A stretch of 64,000 bases of DNA, taken from contig NZ_CP041025.1 in the NCBI RefSeq assembly GCF_006385135.1, positions 4,112,001-4,176,000 of the forward strand, in the 5' to 3' direction. Below are positions 1 to 9,333 of this stretch, in pieces. A model generated the notes under the pieces. It ran no database searches and was not told the DNA's origin. It worked only from the letters and a program-made list of their open reading frames with translations. The first letter of the stretch is position 1; each line of letters begins with the position of its first letter. The stretch comes from Paremcibacter congregatus (GTDB lineage Bacteria > Pseudomonadota > Alphaproteobacteria > Sphingomonadales > Emcibacteraceae). The position numbers and the translations under genes were made by a program.

Positions 1-211
1 TCAACTGACAAACTGTCTGGGCGACCACGGCGCGTCAGATTGTGATCGGATACAGGCCTGTGGTACACGTAGCCAGTGGTACAGAATTAACGAGGCGGTA
101 AAGGATGCGCTTGGCAGCGTATTACTGTCTCATATGATTGAGAGTGTCCCGGATTTTGTCGGGGACGGGCGGATGGATGATCTGCCTTTGATCGAAAAAT
201 CAAGACATTAG
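1..211 (+). CDS. Rrf2-family SUF/Isc regulator, 3' end only
   Basis: Partial gene; the reading frame enters at base 2 and stops with TAG at 209-211, leaving about 69 C-terminal residues. The fragment carries three cysteines in the pattern NCLG...DCDRIQAC followed by a tryptophan-containing helix, as in the Fe-S-binding C-terminal half of Rrf2 proteins such as IscR and the SUF regulator. Those proteins sense Fe-S cluster status and control assembly operons. The DNA-binding N-terminus lies outside the window. It is 36 bp upstream of sufB on the same strand, the usual place for this regulator, so autoregulation of the operon is likely but inferred. Family assignment rests on the cysteine pattern and position; SufR versus IscR cannot be decided. 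Confidence 0.75.
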   Translation, partial: QLTNCLGDHGASDCDRIQACGTRSQWYRINEAVKDALGSVLLSHMIESVPDFVGDGRMDDLPLIEKSRH

Positions 212-247
212 CATCGGCATAGGCCGGTGGCGTAAGGAGGTAACCAG

Positions 248-1702
248 ATGGTTGCAACGGAAGAAGCTCAACAGACTGTCGAAGATGTAACAAGTGAGTA
301 TAAGTACGGTTTTGTTACGGATATTGAGACAGACCGGGCCCCTAAAGGTCTGAATGAAGATGTTATTCGTTTTATTTCGGCCAAGAAAAAAGAACCTCAG
401 TGGTTACTGGACTGGCGTCTGAAGGCCTATGCCAAGTGGTTGACCATGGAAGAACCGACGTGGGCGATGGTGGATTATCCGGAGATCGACTTCCAGGACA
501 TTTATTATTACTCTGCGCCGAAATCTTCGGAGGATGGGCCACAAAGCCTGGCCGATGTGGACCCGGAATTGCTGAGAACATATGAAAAACTGGGAATTTC
601 CCTTCAAGAACAAGAAGTTCTGGCGGGAGTTGCGGTTGATATTGTTTTTGATAGTGTATCTGTGGCGACCACGTTTCGCAAAAAGCTGAAAGAAGCCGGG
701 ATTATATTCTGCTCAATTTCCGAGGCGGCTCACGATTACCCGGAACTGATGCAGAAGTATCTTGGATCCGTGGTTCCGGTGGCCGATAATTTTTATGCGG
801 CCCTGAATAGTGCAGTTTTTACCGACGGCACCTTTGTTTATATTCCCAAAGGGGTGCGTTGCCCCATGGAACTCAGCACATACTTCCGCATTAATGAAGC
901 CAATACAGGCCAGTTTGAGCGGACGATCATTATAGCAGATGAAGGATCTTATGTTTCTTATCTCGAGGGCTGTACCGCCCCGATGCGGGATGAGAATCAG
1001 TTGCATGCCGCCGTTGTAGAATTAGTGACACATGATGATGCGGAGATCAAATATTCGACGGTACAGAACTGGTATCCGGGTGATAAAGATGGCAAAGGCG
1101 GGATTTATAATTTTGTCACAAAACGCGGGGCCTGTCGGGGGAAAAATTCGAAGATCTCCTGGACCCAGGTGGAAACCGGTTCTGCAGTCACGTGGAAATA
1201 CCCCAGTTGCTTGTTGATCGGGGATAATTCGGTCGGCGAATTCTATTCTGTCGCCATTACAAATAATCACCAACAGGCCGATACCGGCACGAAGATGATT
1301 CATATTGGAGAAAATACTTCTAGTACGATCATATCCAAAGGCATCAGTGCCGGAAAATCCCAGGCCACCTATCGTGGATTGGTGAAAGTTATGCCTGGTG
1401 CTGAAAATGTGCGCAATTTCACTCAATGTGACAGCCTGTTGATTGGCGATCGTTGTGGCGCCCATACGGTGCCTTATATTGAGGTGAAAAACCCTACAGC
1501 CCATATAGAACATGAAGCGACAACGTCGAAGATCAGCGATGAACAGCTGTTCTATTGTCAGCAGCGCGGTCTTGAAACCGAGGATGCTGTAGCGTTGATT
1601 GTAAACGGCTTTTGTAAAGACGTGATGCAACAACTCCCGATGGAATTTGCTGTGGAAGCCCAAAAATTGCTGGGAATCAGTCTGGAAGGTAGTGTTGGCT
1701 AA
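248..1702 (+). CDS. sufB: Fe-S cluster assembly scaffold SufB
   Basis: SufB forms the SufBC2D complex on which [4Fe-4S] clusters are built in the cytoplasm. The 484-residue product has the usual SufB length and the family's right-handed beta-helix core (about residues 150-440), with the typical stretch [17 protein letters not shown] near residue 200 and a C-terminal core ending in [15 protein letters not shown]. The ATG is preceded by a near-perfect Shine-Dalgarno AAGGAGG at 234-240, which fixes the start. It is first of the structural suf genes, directly after the Rrf2 regulator and before sufC. Nothing irregular is seen. Confidence 0.97.
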   Translation: MVATEEAQQTVEDVTSEYKYGFVTDIETDRAPKGLNEDVIRFISAKKKEPQWLLDWRLKAYAKWLTMEEPTWAMVDYPEIDFQDIYYYSAPKSSEDGPQSLADVDPELLRTYEKLGISLQEQEVLAGVAVDIVFDSVSVATTFRKKLKEAGIIFCSISEAAHDYPELMQKYLGSVVPVADNFYAALNSAVFTDGTFVYIPKGVRCPMELSTYFRINEANTGQFERTIIIADEGSYVSYLEGCTAPMRDENQLHAAVVELVTHDDAEIKYSTVQNWYPGDKDGKGGIYNFVTKRGACRGKNSKISWTQVETGSAVTWKYPSCLLIGDNSVGEFYSVAITNNHQQADTGTKMIHIGENTSSTIISKGISAGKSQATYRGLVKVMPGAENVRNFTQCDSLLIGDRCGAHTVPYIEVKNPTAHIEHEATTSKISDEQLFYCQQRGLETEDAVALIVNGFCKDVMQQLPMEFAVEAQKLLGISLEGSVG

Positions 1703-1756
1703 GGCTACTTGATTGGCGTTGAGACAAGAGTAAAATCGAGATTAAAGAGATAAAAT

Positions 1757-2512
1757 ATGTTGGAAATTAAGAACTTACGGGCCACAGTTGGCGGCAAGGA
1801 AATCCTTAAAGGGGTAAATTTAACCATTAATGACGGGGAAGTTCACGCTATTATGGGGCCGAATGGGGCCGGTAAAAGTACTTTGTCCTATGCTATTTGT
1901 GGAAAAGACGGTTATGAAATTACTGATGGATCAGTAATTTATAATGGTAAGAACCTTCTGGATATGGAGCCTCATGAGCGGGCGGGTGAAGGCCTTTTCC
2001 TTGGTTTTCAATATCCCGTGGAAATCCCCGGCGTATCCAATATGACATTCCTGCGTACCGCATTGAACAGTCAGCGGCGGTACCGTGGCGAAGAAGAAAT
2101 TTCTGCCGTTGATTTTCTGAAACTTGTACGCAGCTGCGCCAAGGATCTGGATATGGATCCGGAAATGCTTAAACGGCCGGTCAATGTGGGGTTCTCTGGT
2201 GGGGAAAAGAAACGCAACGAAATGGTTCAGATGGCGGTTCTGGACCCGAGTTTGGCGGTTTTGGATGAAACGGATTCCGGGCTTGATATTGATGCGTTGA
2301 GAATTGTTGCGGACGGGATTAACCGTTTGCGGGGCGCAAAAAAGTCGATTTTGATGATTACCCATTATCAGCGCCTGCTGGATTATGTTGTTCCGGATAT
2401 GGTGCATGTTCTGGCCAAGGGCCGGATTGTGAAATCCGGCGATAAGAACCTGGCGTTGCAACTGGAACAGGATGGTTATGCCGGTCTTGGAATCGAAGAA
2501 ACTGCTGCGTAA
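1757..2512 (+). CDS. sufC: Fe-S assembly ATPase SufC
   Basis: ABC-type ATPase that drives the SufBCD scaffold; it is soluble, not a transporter. The Walker A motif GPNGAGKS is at residues 34-41, the signature appears as FSGGEKKRNEM (typical of SufC rather than LSGGQ), and Walker B is in LAVLDETDSGLD. At 251 residues it matches the family. It lies 54 bp after sufB; its ribosome site is weak (AAAGAGA), so translation may partly follow from sufB. sufD starts 25 bp downstream. Confidence 0.97.
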   Translation: MLEIKNLRATVGGKEILKGVNLTINDGEVHAIMGPNGAGKSTLSYAICGKDGYEITDGSVIYNGKNLLDMEPHERAGEGLFLGFQYPVEIPGVSNMTFLRTALNSQRRYRGEEEISAVDFLKLVRSCAKDLDMDPEMLKRPVNVGFSGGEKKRNEMVQMAVLDPSLAVLDETDSGLDIDALRIVADGINRLRGAKKSILMITHYQRLLDYVVPDMVHVLAKGRIVKSGDKNLALQLEQDGYAGLGIEETAA

Positions 2513-2537
2513 AACGGATTATGAAGGGTCATTTGAG

Positions 2538-3854
2538 ATGGCAATGAAGTTACATTTGGATAATCCGGCACTGCGGGATACTTTTGAGTCTGTGAAGGAA
2601 ACGTTGCCCGGGGCAGGGCAGGATTGGGTGCTGGATACCCGTCAGGCGGCGATGGATAAATTTACGATGGTCGGCATACCGGGGCCGAAGGTTGAAGAAT
2701 GGAAATATACCCGGCTTGGTTTTTTGACGTCTGAGGGTTTTGCACCGGCGACGCAAGAGGATCACGCAGAGGAAATAAAACAGTATTTTGATCAAGCTTA
2801 TCGTCCTGATCTGGCGGGACATGTTCTGGTTTTTGTCAATGGCATAATTAACCAGAATCTGTCCTTCTGCCCGTCTGATCGTGAAATTGACGTGGCTATT
2901 TTTTCTGAAAATACGATAGAATTCAGAGGCACGTTGGTTCCTGTCGAAGATTCGTCGCCGTTGAATAATCTTAATAGGGCGCTGGTCACCGATGGGTATC
3001 ATATTGATGTCCCCGCTGGAAAGACGTTAACCCATCCTGTACAAATCATCCATATCGTGACACGCGGTACTGACTTGCAGGCTGTGCGGACCCGTGCCCA
3101 GGTCAATGTTGGCGCCGGCGCCAAAGCGGAAATTATTGAAAGTTTTCTTGGGGCTGAAGGAGAGCGGTACTGGAGCCATATGGTCAGCGACATAATACTG
3201 GCCCCCAAGGCCGAGTTGTCACTGTACCAGTTTCAGCTTCAGGGACGTCAGGCCATCCATATGACCGAATTGCACAGTAGTGTTGCGGCGGAGGCCAAAT
3301 TCAATCAAATGAGCCTGCAGCTTGGGGCTGAAGTCAGTCGCACCGAATTGATCAACAGTTTCACCGGCGAGAATGCTGTGGTGGATTTACGCGGTGCATA
3401 TCTTGGCCGGGTGAAGCAATCTCATGACATTTTTACCCGTATCAATCATGATATGCCCCATTGCAACAGCAATCAGCTGTTCCGCGGTGTTCTGGACGAG
3501 GGCGGGACTTCGGCTTTCCAGGGCAAGGTCGTTGTGGCTCAGGATGCACAAAAGACAAATGCCGATCAATCGAACAAAAATCTTTTGCTCAGTCGTAAAG
3601 CGGAAGCCAACGCCAAGCCGGAATTACTGATCTATGCCGATGATGTGAAGTGTAGCCATGGGGCAACGGTCGGAGAACTGGATACGGACCAGTTGTTTTA
3701 TCTGAAGTCCAGAGGACTGGATGAAGCGGCGGCCAAAGGACTTTTGGTGGAAGCCTTTATTTCTGAAGTGTTTGACGATCTCTCGGATGACAAGCTCAAG
3801 GACAGCTTTAAGGCTAAGACGGCCGGCTGGTTAAATACGCAGGTGGTGTCATGA
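2538..3854 (+). CDS. sufD: Fe-S cluster assembly protein SufD
   Basis: Paralog of SufB that pairs with it in SufBC2D and is needed for iron acquisition by the scaffold. The 438-residue product has a helical N-terminus, a central beta-helix, and a SufD-like C-terminus with YADDVKCSHGATVGELD and DQLFYLKSRGLDEAAAKGLL. The frame is open further upstream into sufC (to 2472), but the ATG at 2538 has GAAGGG at 2523-2528 in front and gives a family-like N-terminus (MAMKLHLDNPALRDTF), so I start there. Its stop overlaps the sufS start (ATGA at 3851-3854), indicating translational coupling. Confidence 0.95.
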   Translation: MAMKLHLDNPALRDTFESVKETLPGAGQDWVLDTRQAAMDKFTMVGIPGPKVEEWKYTRLGFLTSEGFAPATQEDHAEEIKQYFDQAYRPDLAGHVLVFVNGIINQNLSFCPSDREIDVAIFSENTIEFRGTLVPVEDSSPLNNLNRALVTDGYHIDVPAGKTLTHPVQIIHIVTRGTDLQAVRTRAQVNVGAGAKAEIIESFLGAEGERYWSHMVSDIILAPKAELSLYQFQLQGRQAIHMTELHSSVAAEAKFNQMSLQLGAEVSRTELINSFTGENAVVDLRGAYLGRVKQSHDIFTRINHDMPHCNSNQLFRGVLDEGGTSAFQGKVVVAQDAQKTNADQSNKNLLLSRKAEANAKPELLIYADDVKCSHGATVGELDTDQLFYLKSRGLDEAAAKGLLVEAFISEVFDDLSDDKLKDSFKAKTAGWLNTQVVS

Positions 3855-5083
3855 CGTCAAAAGTGAATTATAATGTGGAGGAAATCCGCAAGGACTTTCC
3901 CATATTCGAACAGGAAATTTATGGTAAGCCGTTGACGTTTCTGGATAGCGGCGCCAGCGCCCAGAAACCACGGGCAGTGCTGGAGGCTATACAGACCTGT
4001 TACGCCAAGGAATATGCCAATATTCATCGGGGGGTTTACTATCTGTCTCAGGTGGGCACGCAGAAATATGAAGATGCCCGGGGGAAAATCAGGAATTTCA
4101 TAAATGCCAAACATGATCATGAGATCATTTTTGTGCGTGGGGCGACAGAGGCGATCAATCTTGTGGCGCAAAGCTGGGGCCGTAAGTTTCTTAAAGCCGA
4201 CGATGAAGTTGTCTTAAGCCGTATGGAGCACCATTCCAATATTGTGCCGTGGCAGATATTGCGGGATGAAAAGGATATTGTCCTGACGGTGGCCCCTATT
4301 GATAATAAAGCCAACTTTCTTTTTGATGAGTTTGAAAAACAGTTGAGCGAAAAGGTCAAGTTGGTCGCGATTACGCATATTTCCAACTCGCTTGGCACCA
4401 TAACGCCTCTTAAAAAGATTATTGAAGCGGCCCACAAGGTTGGGGCCAAGGTTCTGGTGGATGGGTGTCAGGCTGTGCCGCATATGCGGGTTGATGTACA
4501 GGCGCTGGATGCGGATTTTTATGTTTTTTCAGGTCATAAGGTTTACGGCCCAACCGGGGTCGGGGTTTTATATGCCAAGGAAGAGTTACTTAATGCCATG
4601 CCGCCGTATCAGGGGGGAGGCGATATGATCCGTTCTGTTACGTTTGAAAAAACGGTTTATAATGATCTGCCGCATAAATTTGAGGCCGGGACCCCCCATA
4701 TTGCGGGTGGAATCGGTTTTGGCGCTGCAATCGATTATCTCGAGAATTTGGGCTTTGACAATATTGGTGTTCACGAAGATCAATTGTTGGCCTACGCACT
4801 GGAAAGATTACAGGCCGTGGAAGGCCTGAACATCATCAGTCAGGCGGACCAGATGGCGGGAATCATTTCCTTTACCATGGATTTGGCGCACCCTCATGAT
4901 ATTGGTACGATCCTTGATCAGGATGGTATCGCCATAAGAACAGGGCATCATTGTGCCCAGCCGGTGATGGATTTCTTTGATGTTCCGTCGACCGCGCGGA
5001 TGTCGTTAGGACTTTATAATACAACTGAAGATATTGACCGGCTGATCGAAGGATTGCACAAGGTCAATCGCATTTTTTCTTAA
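3851..5083 (+). CDS. sufS: Cysteine desulfurase SufS
   Basis: PLP-dependent class V aminotransferase-fold enzyme that takes sulfur from L-cysteine (releasing alanine) and passes it as persulfide to the SUF scaffold. The 410 residues carry the PLP lysine in FSGHKVYGPTG (K230) and the catalytic cysteine in RTGHHCAQP (C368), which place it in the group II SufS class. The start overlaps the sufD stop. No sufE or sufU, the usual sulfur-transfer partners, lies in the window, so a partner is presumably elsewhere. Confidence 0.97.
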   Translation: MTSKVNYNVEEIRKDFPIFEQEIYGKPLTFLDSGASAQKPRAVLEAIQTCYAKEYANIHRGVYYLSQVGTQKYEDARGKIRNFINAKHDHEIIFVRGATEAINLVAQSWGRKFLKADDEVVLSRMEHHSNIVPWQILRDEKDIVLTVAPIDNKANFLFDEFEKQLSEKVKLVAITHISNSLGTITPLKKIIEAAHKVGAKVLVDGCQAVPHMRVDVQALDADFYVFSGHKVYGPTGVGVLYAKEELLNAMPPYQGGGDMIRSVTFEKTVYNDLPHKFEAGTPHIAGGIGFGAAIDYLENLGFDNIGVHEDQLLAYALERLQAVEGLNIISQADQMAGIISFTMDLAHPHDIGTILDQDGIAIRTGHHCAQPVMDFFDVPSTARMSLGLYNTTEDIDRLIEGLHKVNRIFS

Positions 5084-5094
5084 AAGGTGCAAAT

Positions 5095-5562
5095 ATGAGT
5101 TTTTTGAAGAAATTTTTGCAAGACGAACAGGATGAGAGCGTGGAAGAGACCCCAGAAAAAACACCTGAGACAACTTTACCAGAAACTGGCGCGGAGGTGA
5201 CGTTGGCACCATTGTCTGCTGCCGGAGAATACCAACTGCCTTTGTCTGAAGATACCCGCAAGGACGTTCAGGAACAGGTGGTGGCGCAATTGCGCGAGAT
5301 ATACGATCCGGAGATTCCGGTTAATATCTATGAATTGGGTCTGATTTACGAAGTGAATGTCTCGGATGACGCCAATGTGGAAATTATCATGACCTTGACC
5401 ACCCCCCACTGTCCAGTGGCGGAAAGCATGCCGGGCGAGGTTGAGCTGAAAGTCATGGGCGTTCCTGGGGTAAAGGGGGCCAATGTGGAGCTTGTTTGGG
5501 ACCCGCCATGGACCATGTATATGATGAGCGAAGCGGCACGTCTTGAAATGGGATTTATGTAG
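5095..5562 (+). CDS. sufT: SUF-associated DUF59/MIP18 protein SufT
   Basis: MIP18/DUF59-domain protein associated with SUF operons and implicated in Fe-S maturation under high demand. The 155-residue product has an acidic, low-complexity N-terminus of about 50 residues rich in E, T and P, then the DUF59 domain (about 55-150) with REIYDPEIPVNIYELGLIY and the conserved TPHCPVAESMP containing its cysteine. It begins 11 bp after sufS and ends 9 bp before sufA, so it is in the operon. The N-terminal extension looks disordered and is its only distinctive part. The biochemical role is known only in outline for the family. Confidence 0.9.
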   Translation: MSFLKKFLQDEQDESVEETPEKTPETTLPETGAEVTLAPLSAAGEYQLPLSEDTRKDVQEQVVAQLREIYDPEIPVNIYELGLIYEVNVSDDANVEIIMTLTTPHCPVAESMPGEVELKVMGVPGVKGANVELVWDPPWTMYMMSEAARLEMGFM

Positions 5563-5571
5563 GAGAAACCG

Positions 5572-5895
5572 ATGATTACAATTACCGAAGCAGCGGCAGC
5601 CCGTGTTCAGGAAATTTTAGCCAGCCGGGATACGCCATGTCATGGTGTTCGTTTGGGCACCTCGACCAAAGGCTGCAACGGCTTGTCCTATACAGTGGAA
5701 TATGTTGATCAGATTAATCCGACTGATGAAAAGATTGAAGACCGGGGCATTACCTTGTTTATTGATGCCTTGTCCGTGATTTACCTGATTGGCAGTGAAA
5801 TGGATTATAAGGATGAGAAGTTTCAAAGTGGGTTCACCTTTTCTAACCCCAATGAAAAAGGTCGATGCGGTTGCGGAGAAAGCTTCCATGTATAG
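5572..5895 (+). CDS. sufA: A-type Fe-S carrier SufA
   Basis: HesB/IscA-family carrier that delivers Fe-S clusters to targets. At 107 residues it has the three invariant cysteines: C35 in STKGCNGLSY and the C-terminal CGC pair (C99, C101). It is last in the suf operon, with GGAGAA just before its ATG. Its stop is only 5 bp from the end of the convergent patatin gene, leaving no room for a stand-alone terminator. SufA, IscA and ErpA are hard to tell apart by sequence; the operon supports SufA. Confidence 0.93.
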   Translation: MITITEAAAARVQEILASRDTPCHGVRLGTSTKGCNGLSYTVEYVDQINPTDEKIEDRGITLFIDALSVIYLIGSEMDYKDEKFQSGFTFSNPNEKGRCGCGESFHV

Positions 5896-5900
5896 GGCGT

Positions 5901-8417
5901 TTACAGGTTATTGACCTTTTCCCTGATTTTGGTAATCAGGTCGGAGGCTTCCTTCAAGTATGGCTCCTCCACATCAAGAATGGTGGTGAACGCTTTTTTC
6001 TTAAGACTCTGGATATTCAGTTTATGATGAAGACCGGAATCTTTGGCCTGATTATATAAAAGATCAATCAGGCGTTCGGCGCTGTTTAACCGTCCCCAGA
6101 GATAATCATTTTCCCGGTCAGCACGGCTGAAAAAAGCGCCGAACCCTCCCATTGCAGTACCACAGAGCGGAAGATGATCTTTGTCCCCATTAATCACGGA
6201 TTTATCTTTGGGGCTGATCCGGTTAATTTTAATTTCGTCGAATTCACCGAGTTCCTTTGATCCCATGATGGAGAATGTGGTGACATCCCAAAATGAAAAC
6301 CCAATGTAACTCACGGCCAGGCTTTTGGCTAAATCACTTTTCCAGGGGGTTTTTGTTTGTTCGGCTATCAATTGGTCGGCTTTGTTTTTATATTGATCCA
6401 GATTTAGAACATCTGCCAGCTGATTGAGTACGGCTTGAATGCCAGGCATATAATCTTCCAGGTTTTTTGTGATTTCGTTTTCCTGAATATGATCATCAAG
6501 GTTTAATTTCAGCAAAGGCTGGAAAGTTGCCCTCAGGTATTCTTTGATGGTAAAGGGGATGTTGGCAGGTTCGGCGCAACTTGAAAGCTCTTCCAGCAGG
6601 CCATATAGGGTTTTTTTGAGTTCATCCAGCTTTTTTGCATCTTCCGGGCAAAGGGAATAATGAGTGTTTAGGTCTTTTATGATAAATAACAAACGACGCC
6701 GTTGATATTTGATATCGAATTTGGTGAGAAAAAATCCCCAGGATGGCATGTTCTCCTGATGATCTTGTTTCTGAATGAGGCCTTTGACCCAATTCATCAG
6801 GCCTGATGCACTCTGCTCTTCCAACCTGTTTTGGTAATCGGAAAAATCAAATTTATCCCGGAAAGCCATATTATGCAGTATGTTGAACAGGCGGCGGCGG
6901 AGGTGTGTCCCACTGCTGAAGCCGCAGATGTCCCCGATAATATTGGTTAGGTTAGCGACTGTATTACGTACTTTAAGCCGGGCATAACCACCATAAGAGT
7001 AACCGGCGTCGGTTACGGACCTGATATTGGCGATGACCCGCAAATATTCAATTTCCTGTGCTGTGGAAATTGTATTGAGGCGTTCGCCGGAAATATCAGA
7101 AACCAATGCTTCGATCTCCGGCTTGGCAGTGTCAATGACTGTTCGAATTGTCCGGATTTGTTGATTATAAGTTTGAATGTCCATCAGGTCATCATGCATG
7201 GGTTCATTCATGGGAATGTCTGACAGGGCCCCTTTAATTGTATTCAAGGGAGAGGGCGGCGCGCCTGTTGGCGTGACCAAAAGTTTTTCCGGATTTGGAT
7301 CTATATAAATTATACGTCGTTCTACTTCCCGAAAAGCGGGCCGGCCTTGAATGGCGCTGATTGCCTGGTCAAAGGGTTTGTTATTCAGAATGCTGCCATC
7401 AAGGAAGGATGTGGCCATGGGGTCGAGATTGGCCCTGGCATATTCGCGGAAGTTATGCTTGATAAATTGCGCCTTGGCTGTCCATTTTTTCCCTTTGTTT
7501 TTCATGAAGTGATCAACTTCACGCAGCTGGGCCGGGGGAAAGGCGCCGGGGAAACAGGCTGTGGCGCGGGCGGCGAAACTCAGGCCCGGTATCCCGGAAA
7601 CATCGAAATCTGAAGTAATGTTATGAGGATTTTGGGTATCCTCACCAGGGTGGTTTTCCTTATTGAGATAAGAAAAATGCAGTTTATGGCGATGTTCACG
7701 TTCCTGTATTAAAGGGGGATCGTTCAGGGGAATGACGCGGTGAAACCCAAAATAGTCGGTTACGGTGACATAAAGATCGAGGCGATGTCCATAGGGCATC
7801 AAAGAATGATGCTTCACCTCACCCATTTGGCTCAGACTGTTATACATCAGTCCAAGAAAATGCTGGCCATCAAAAGGCGGTTTTAGTTTCCAGACATTCA
7901 TAAGGGCGGGTAATTTCAGTTTTACCTGTTCGGCAAGAGGCGTTTGACCTAGATATTTTGAGCTGAGGTAATGGATGAGAGGCTTGGAAAAAACTTTATC
8001 AAGACGACCAGCGGGTTTTTTATCGCCAACCAGACGGCTGACATCAGCCTCTTCCAGCCAGTGATGGCGCAAATGGTCCATGCTCAGATCATGGGCCAGC
8101 GCCCGCCCCAGAAAAATGCTGTTCATGCCGCCGGCAGAAGCGCCGGCGATGACATCAACAATAACTCTGAGGTCCATATCCGGGGCCAGCGCCTTCAGGA
8201 TATCAAAATAGACCAGTTCCGTGTCCGGTTGATCAATCAGATCTTCATTGGGGTAAATATAGCGTTTGCGGCTTTCACTATTGATGTCAGGCTCGTTGTG
8301 AAAAGCTTTTGAGGCGCGGGCCAGTTTCAGAATTTCCTTGGTTGCACCATGAATATATATGGCCAGCGAAATGCCGCCGAAACAAACCAAGGCAAGGCGT
8401 AATTCTTTTTCTTTCAT
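5901..8417 (-). CDS. Large patatin-like phospholipase (DUF3376 type)
   Basis: Probable serine lipid acyl hydrolase of 838 residues. Residues 1-350 form a patatin domain: glycine-rich oxyanion segment CFGGISLAIYIHG (12-24), nucleophile elbow AGASAGG with S94, the ATACFPGAFPP segment near 285-295, and the catalytic aspartate in LDGSILNN (D340). The roughly 490-residue remainder is predominantly helical and resembles the DUF3376 region of the 'patatin-related protein' family; its job is unknown. No signal peptide or clear membrane helix is apparent. It follows sixA by 71 bp on the same strand and converges on sufA. Phospholipase activity is inferred from an intact Ser-Asp dyad, not shown. Confidence 0.85.
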   Translation of the reverse strand: MKEKELRLALVCFGGISLAIYIHGATKEILKLARASKAFHNEPDINSESRKRYIYPNEDLIDQPDTELVYFDILKALAPDMDLRVIVDVIAGASAGGMNSIFLGRALAHDLSMDHLRHHWLEEADVSRLVGDKKPAGRLDKVFSKPLIHYLSSKYLGQTPLAEQVKLKLPALMNVWKLKPPFDGQHFLGLMYNSLSQMGEVKHHSLMPYGHRLDLYVTVTDYFGFHRVIPLNDPPLIQEREHRHKLHFSYLNKENHPGEDTQNPHNITSDFDVSGIPGLSFAARATACFPGAFPPAQLREVDHFMKNKGKKWTAKAQFIKHNFREYARANLDPMATSFLDGSILNNKPFDQAISAIQGRPAFREVERRIIYIDPNPEKLLVTPTGAPPSPLNTIKGALSDIPMNEPMHDDLMDIQTYNQQIRTIRTVIDTAKPEIEALVSDISGERLNTISTAQEIEYLRVIANIRSVTDAGYSYGGYARLKVRNTVANLTNIIGDICGFSSGTHLRRRLFNILHNMAFRDKFDFSDYQNRLEEQSASGLMNWVKGLIQKQDHQENMPSWGFFLTKFDIKYQRRRLLFIIKDLNTHYSLCPEDAKKLDELKKTLYGLLEELSSCAEPANIPFTIKEYLRATFQPLLKLNLDDHIQENEITKNLEDYMPGIQAVLNQLADVLNLDQYKNKADQLIAEQTKTPWKSDLAKSLAVSYIGFSFWDVTTFSIMGSKELGEFDEIKINRISPKDKSVINGDKDHLPLCGTAMGGFGAFFSRADRENDYLWGRLNSAERLIDLLYNQAKDSGLHHKLNIQSLKKKAFTTILDVEEPYLKEASDLITKIREKVNNL

Positions 8418-8488
8418 AATCTTAATCCAAAAATCGGCAGGGCCGTGTCTTTATTAAGCTAATGCAGACATGTGAAATACTGGTTAAG

Positions 8489-9022
8489 TTATTGAGTATC
8501 TTGCAGGTTACCTTCTTCTTTCTTGCGGGCGTCTGAAGCAACAAAGCCACAATAAAGTTGTCCTGTGTTACTTTTTAGGTCAGCCCAGTCGGTAATATCA
8601 AAATCAAGAATGACCAGACACCCGGTTGGAAATTCCCTCAGGCGCTGATCTGTTGCGGGGCGGTTAATGAGACTGTGAAATAACGTGGCGATTCCAGGGT
8701 TATGACCAATGATCATGGCGGTTTGAATGCCGCTGTCCAGACAGTGCAGGTGGTCGAGCAGGGTTTCGGCAGAAGCAAGATAAAGCTTATCGTGAAAAGA
8801 TGTTTTTATATGTGGTATATTGTCACCTTGGCAGAGGCAGTCGCGGGTTTCCCGGGTGCGTTTTGCGGAAGAACACAGAATATGGTCGGGTAAAAGAGCT
8901 TTTGTGGTTAAAAGTTTGCCAAGCCATACTATATCCTTCACACCCCGAGGGGCCAGGGGGCGTTCAGGGTCCGTATTGCCGAAGCCAGCTTTGCCGTGAC
9001 GCAACAGAAATAATCGCTTCAT
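8489..9022 (-). CDS. SixA-type histidine phosphatase
   Basis: Histidine phosphatase superfamily protein of 177 residues. The catalytic RHG motif is at the N-terminus (LFLLRHGKAG, H9), with the second conserved histidine in IIGHNPGI. The short, lid-poor architecture is that of SixA, which removes phosphate from phosphohistidine in phosphorelay proteins; the real substrate here is unknown. It sits 34 bp after the SDHAF4-like gene and 71 bp before the patatin gene, all reverse strand, so the three may share a transcript. The C-terminal DARKKEEGNLQDTQ is charged and probably disordered. Confidence 0.85.
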   Translation of the reverse strand: MKRLFLLRHGKAGFGNTDPERPLAPRGVKDIVWLGKLLTTKALLPDHILCSSAKRTRETRDCLCQGDNIPHIKTSFHDKLYLASAETLLDHLHCLDSGIQTAMIIGHNPGIATLFHSLINRPATDQRLREFPTGCLVILDFDITDWADLKSNTGQLYCGFVASDARKKEEGNLQDTQ

Positions 9023-9056
9023 AACACATCCCTTTCATAGGTCATCAATCATAGGC

Positions 9057-9239
9057 TCAAAAGTCTGAAATGATGCCACTGTTTTCCCAGTCGCCATAAC
9101 GGGTTGGCTCCGGCCCTTCCCGGCCCCCGTATTCAGTGGGCCGTGCAAGGGGGGTATCTCCGTCTTTTCCTGACCGAGCATCATCCTTCTCAGCACTGGC
9201 GGGGGATGTTTTTGGGTCGTTATTTTTTGGAACACTCAT
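9057..9239 (-). CDS. DUF1674 / SDHAF4-like succinate dehydrogenase assembly factor
   Basis: Small 60-residue protein. The N-terminal half is hydrophilic and low in complexity. The C-terminus has the DUF1674 signature GGREGPEPTRYGDWE followed by a final SDF, as in mitochondrial SDHAF4 (Sdh8), which binds flavinylated SdhA and helps complex II assembly. Homologs are widespread in alphaproteobacteria, often beside htpX and rsmB as here. It diverges from htpX across a 94-bp gap and precedes sixA by 34 bp. The signature is very strong for such a short protein; the role is inferred from the family. A second reading frame over the same bases gives no recognisable protein. Confidence 0.85.
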   Translation of the reverse strand: MSVPKNNDPKTSPASAEKDDARSGKDGDTPLARPTEYGGREGPEPTRYGDWENSGIISDF

Positions 9240-9333
9240 GGGTCAAACTCTTGTTAAAAGGGATTTTGCTCTCCATATATAACAGGAAGTATGGGGGAGA
9301 CACTAGGATAGAATGCTTTAGAGGATCTATAAA
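9240..9333 (+). promoter_or_regulatory. Divergent promoter region for SDHAF4-like gene and htpX
   Basis: The 94-bp gap separates two divergent starts. On the plus strand TTGTTA (9251-9256) and CATATATAAC (9274-9283) could act as -35 and -10 elements for htpX, with spacing of 17-19 bp depending on the hexamer chosen. GGGGGAG and GAGG follow before the htpX ATG. No sigma-32-type heat-shock match was confirmed by eye. Confidence 0.35.

Noticed and set aside
1022-1663. A 213-codon open frame antisense to sufB
   Set aside because: sufB is full length with a strong ribosome site; the antisense product is not recognisable.
5901-8417. Patatin as part of a CBASS-type anti-phage system
   Set aside because: No nucleotidyltransferase or other CBASS genes nearby, and the neighbours are core genes.
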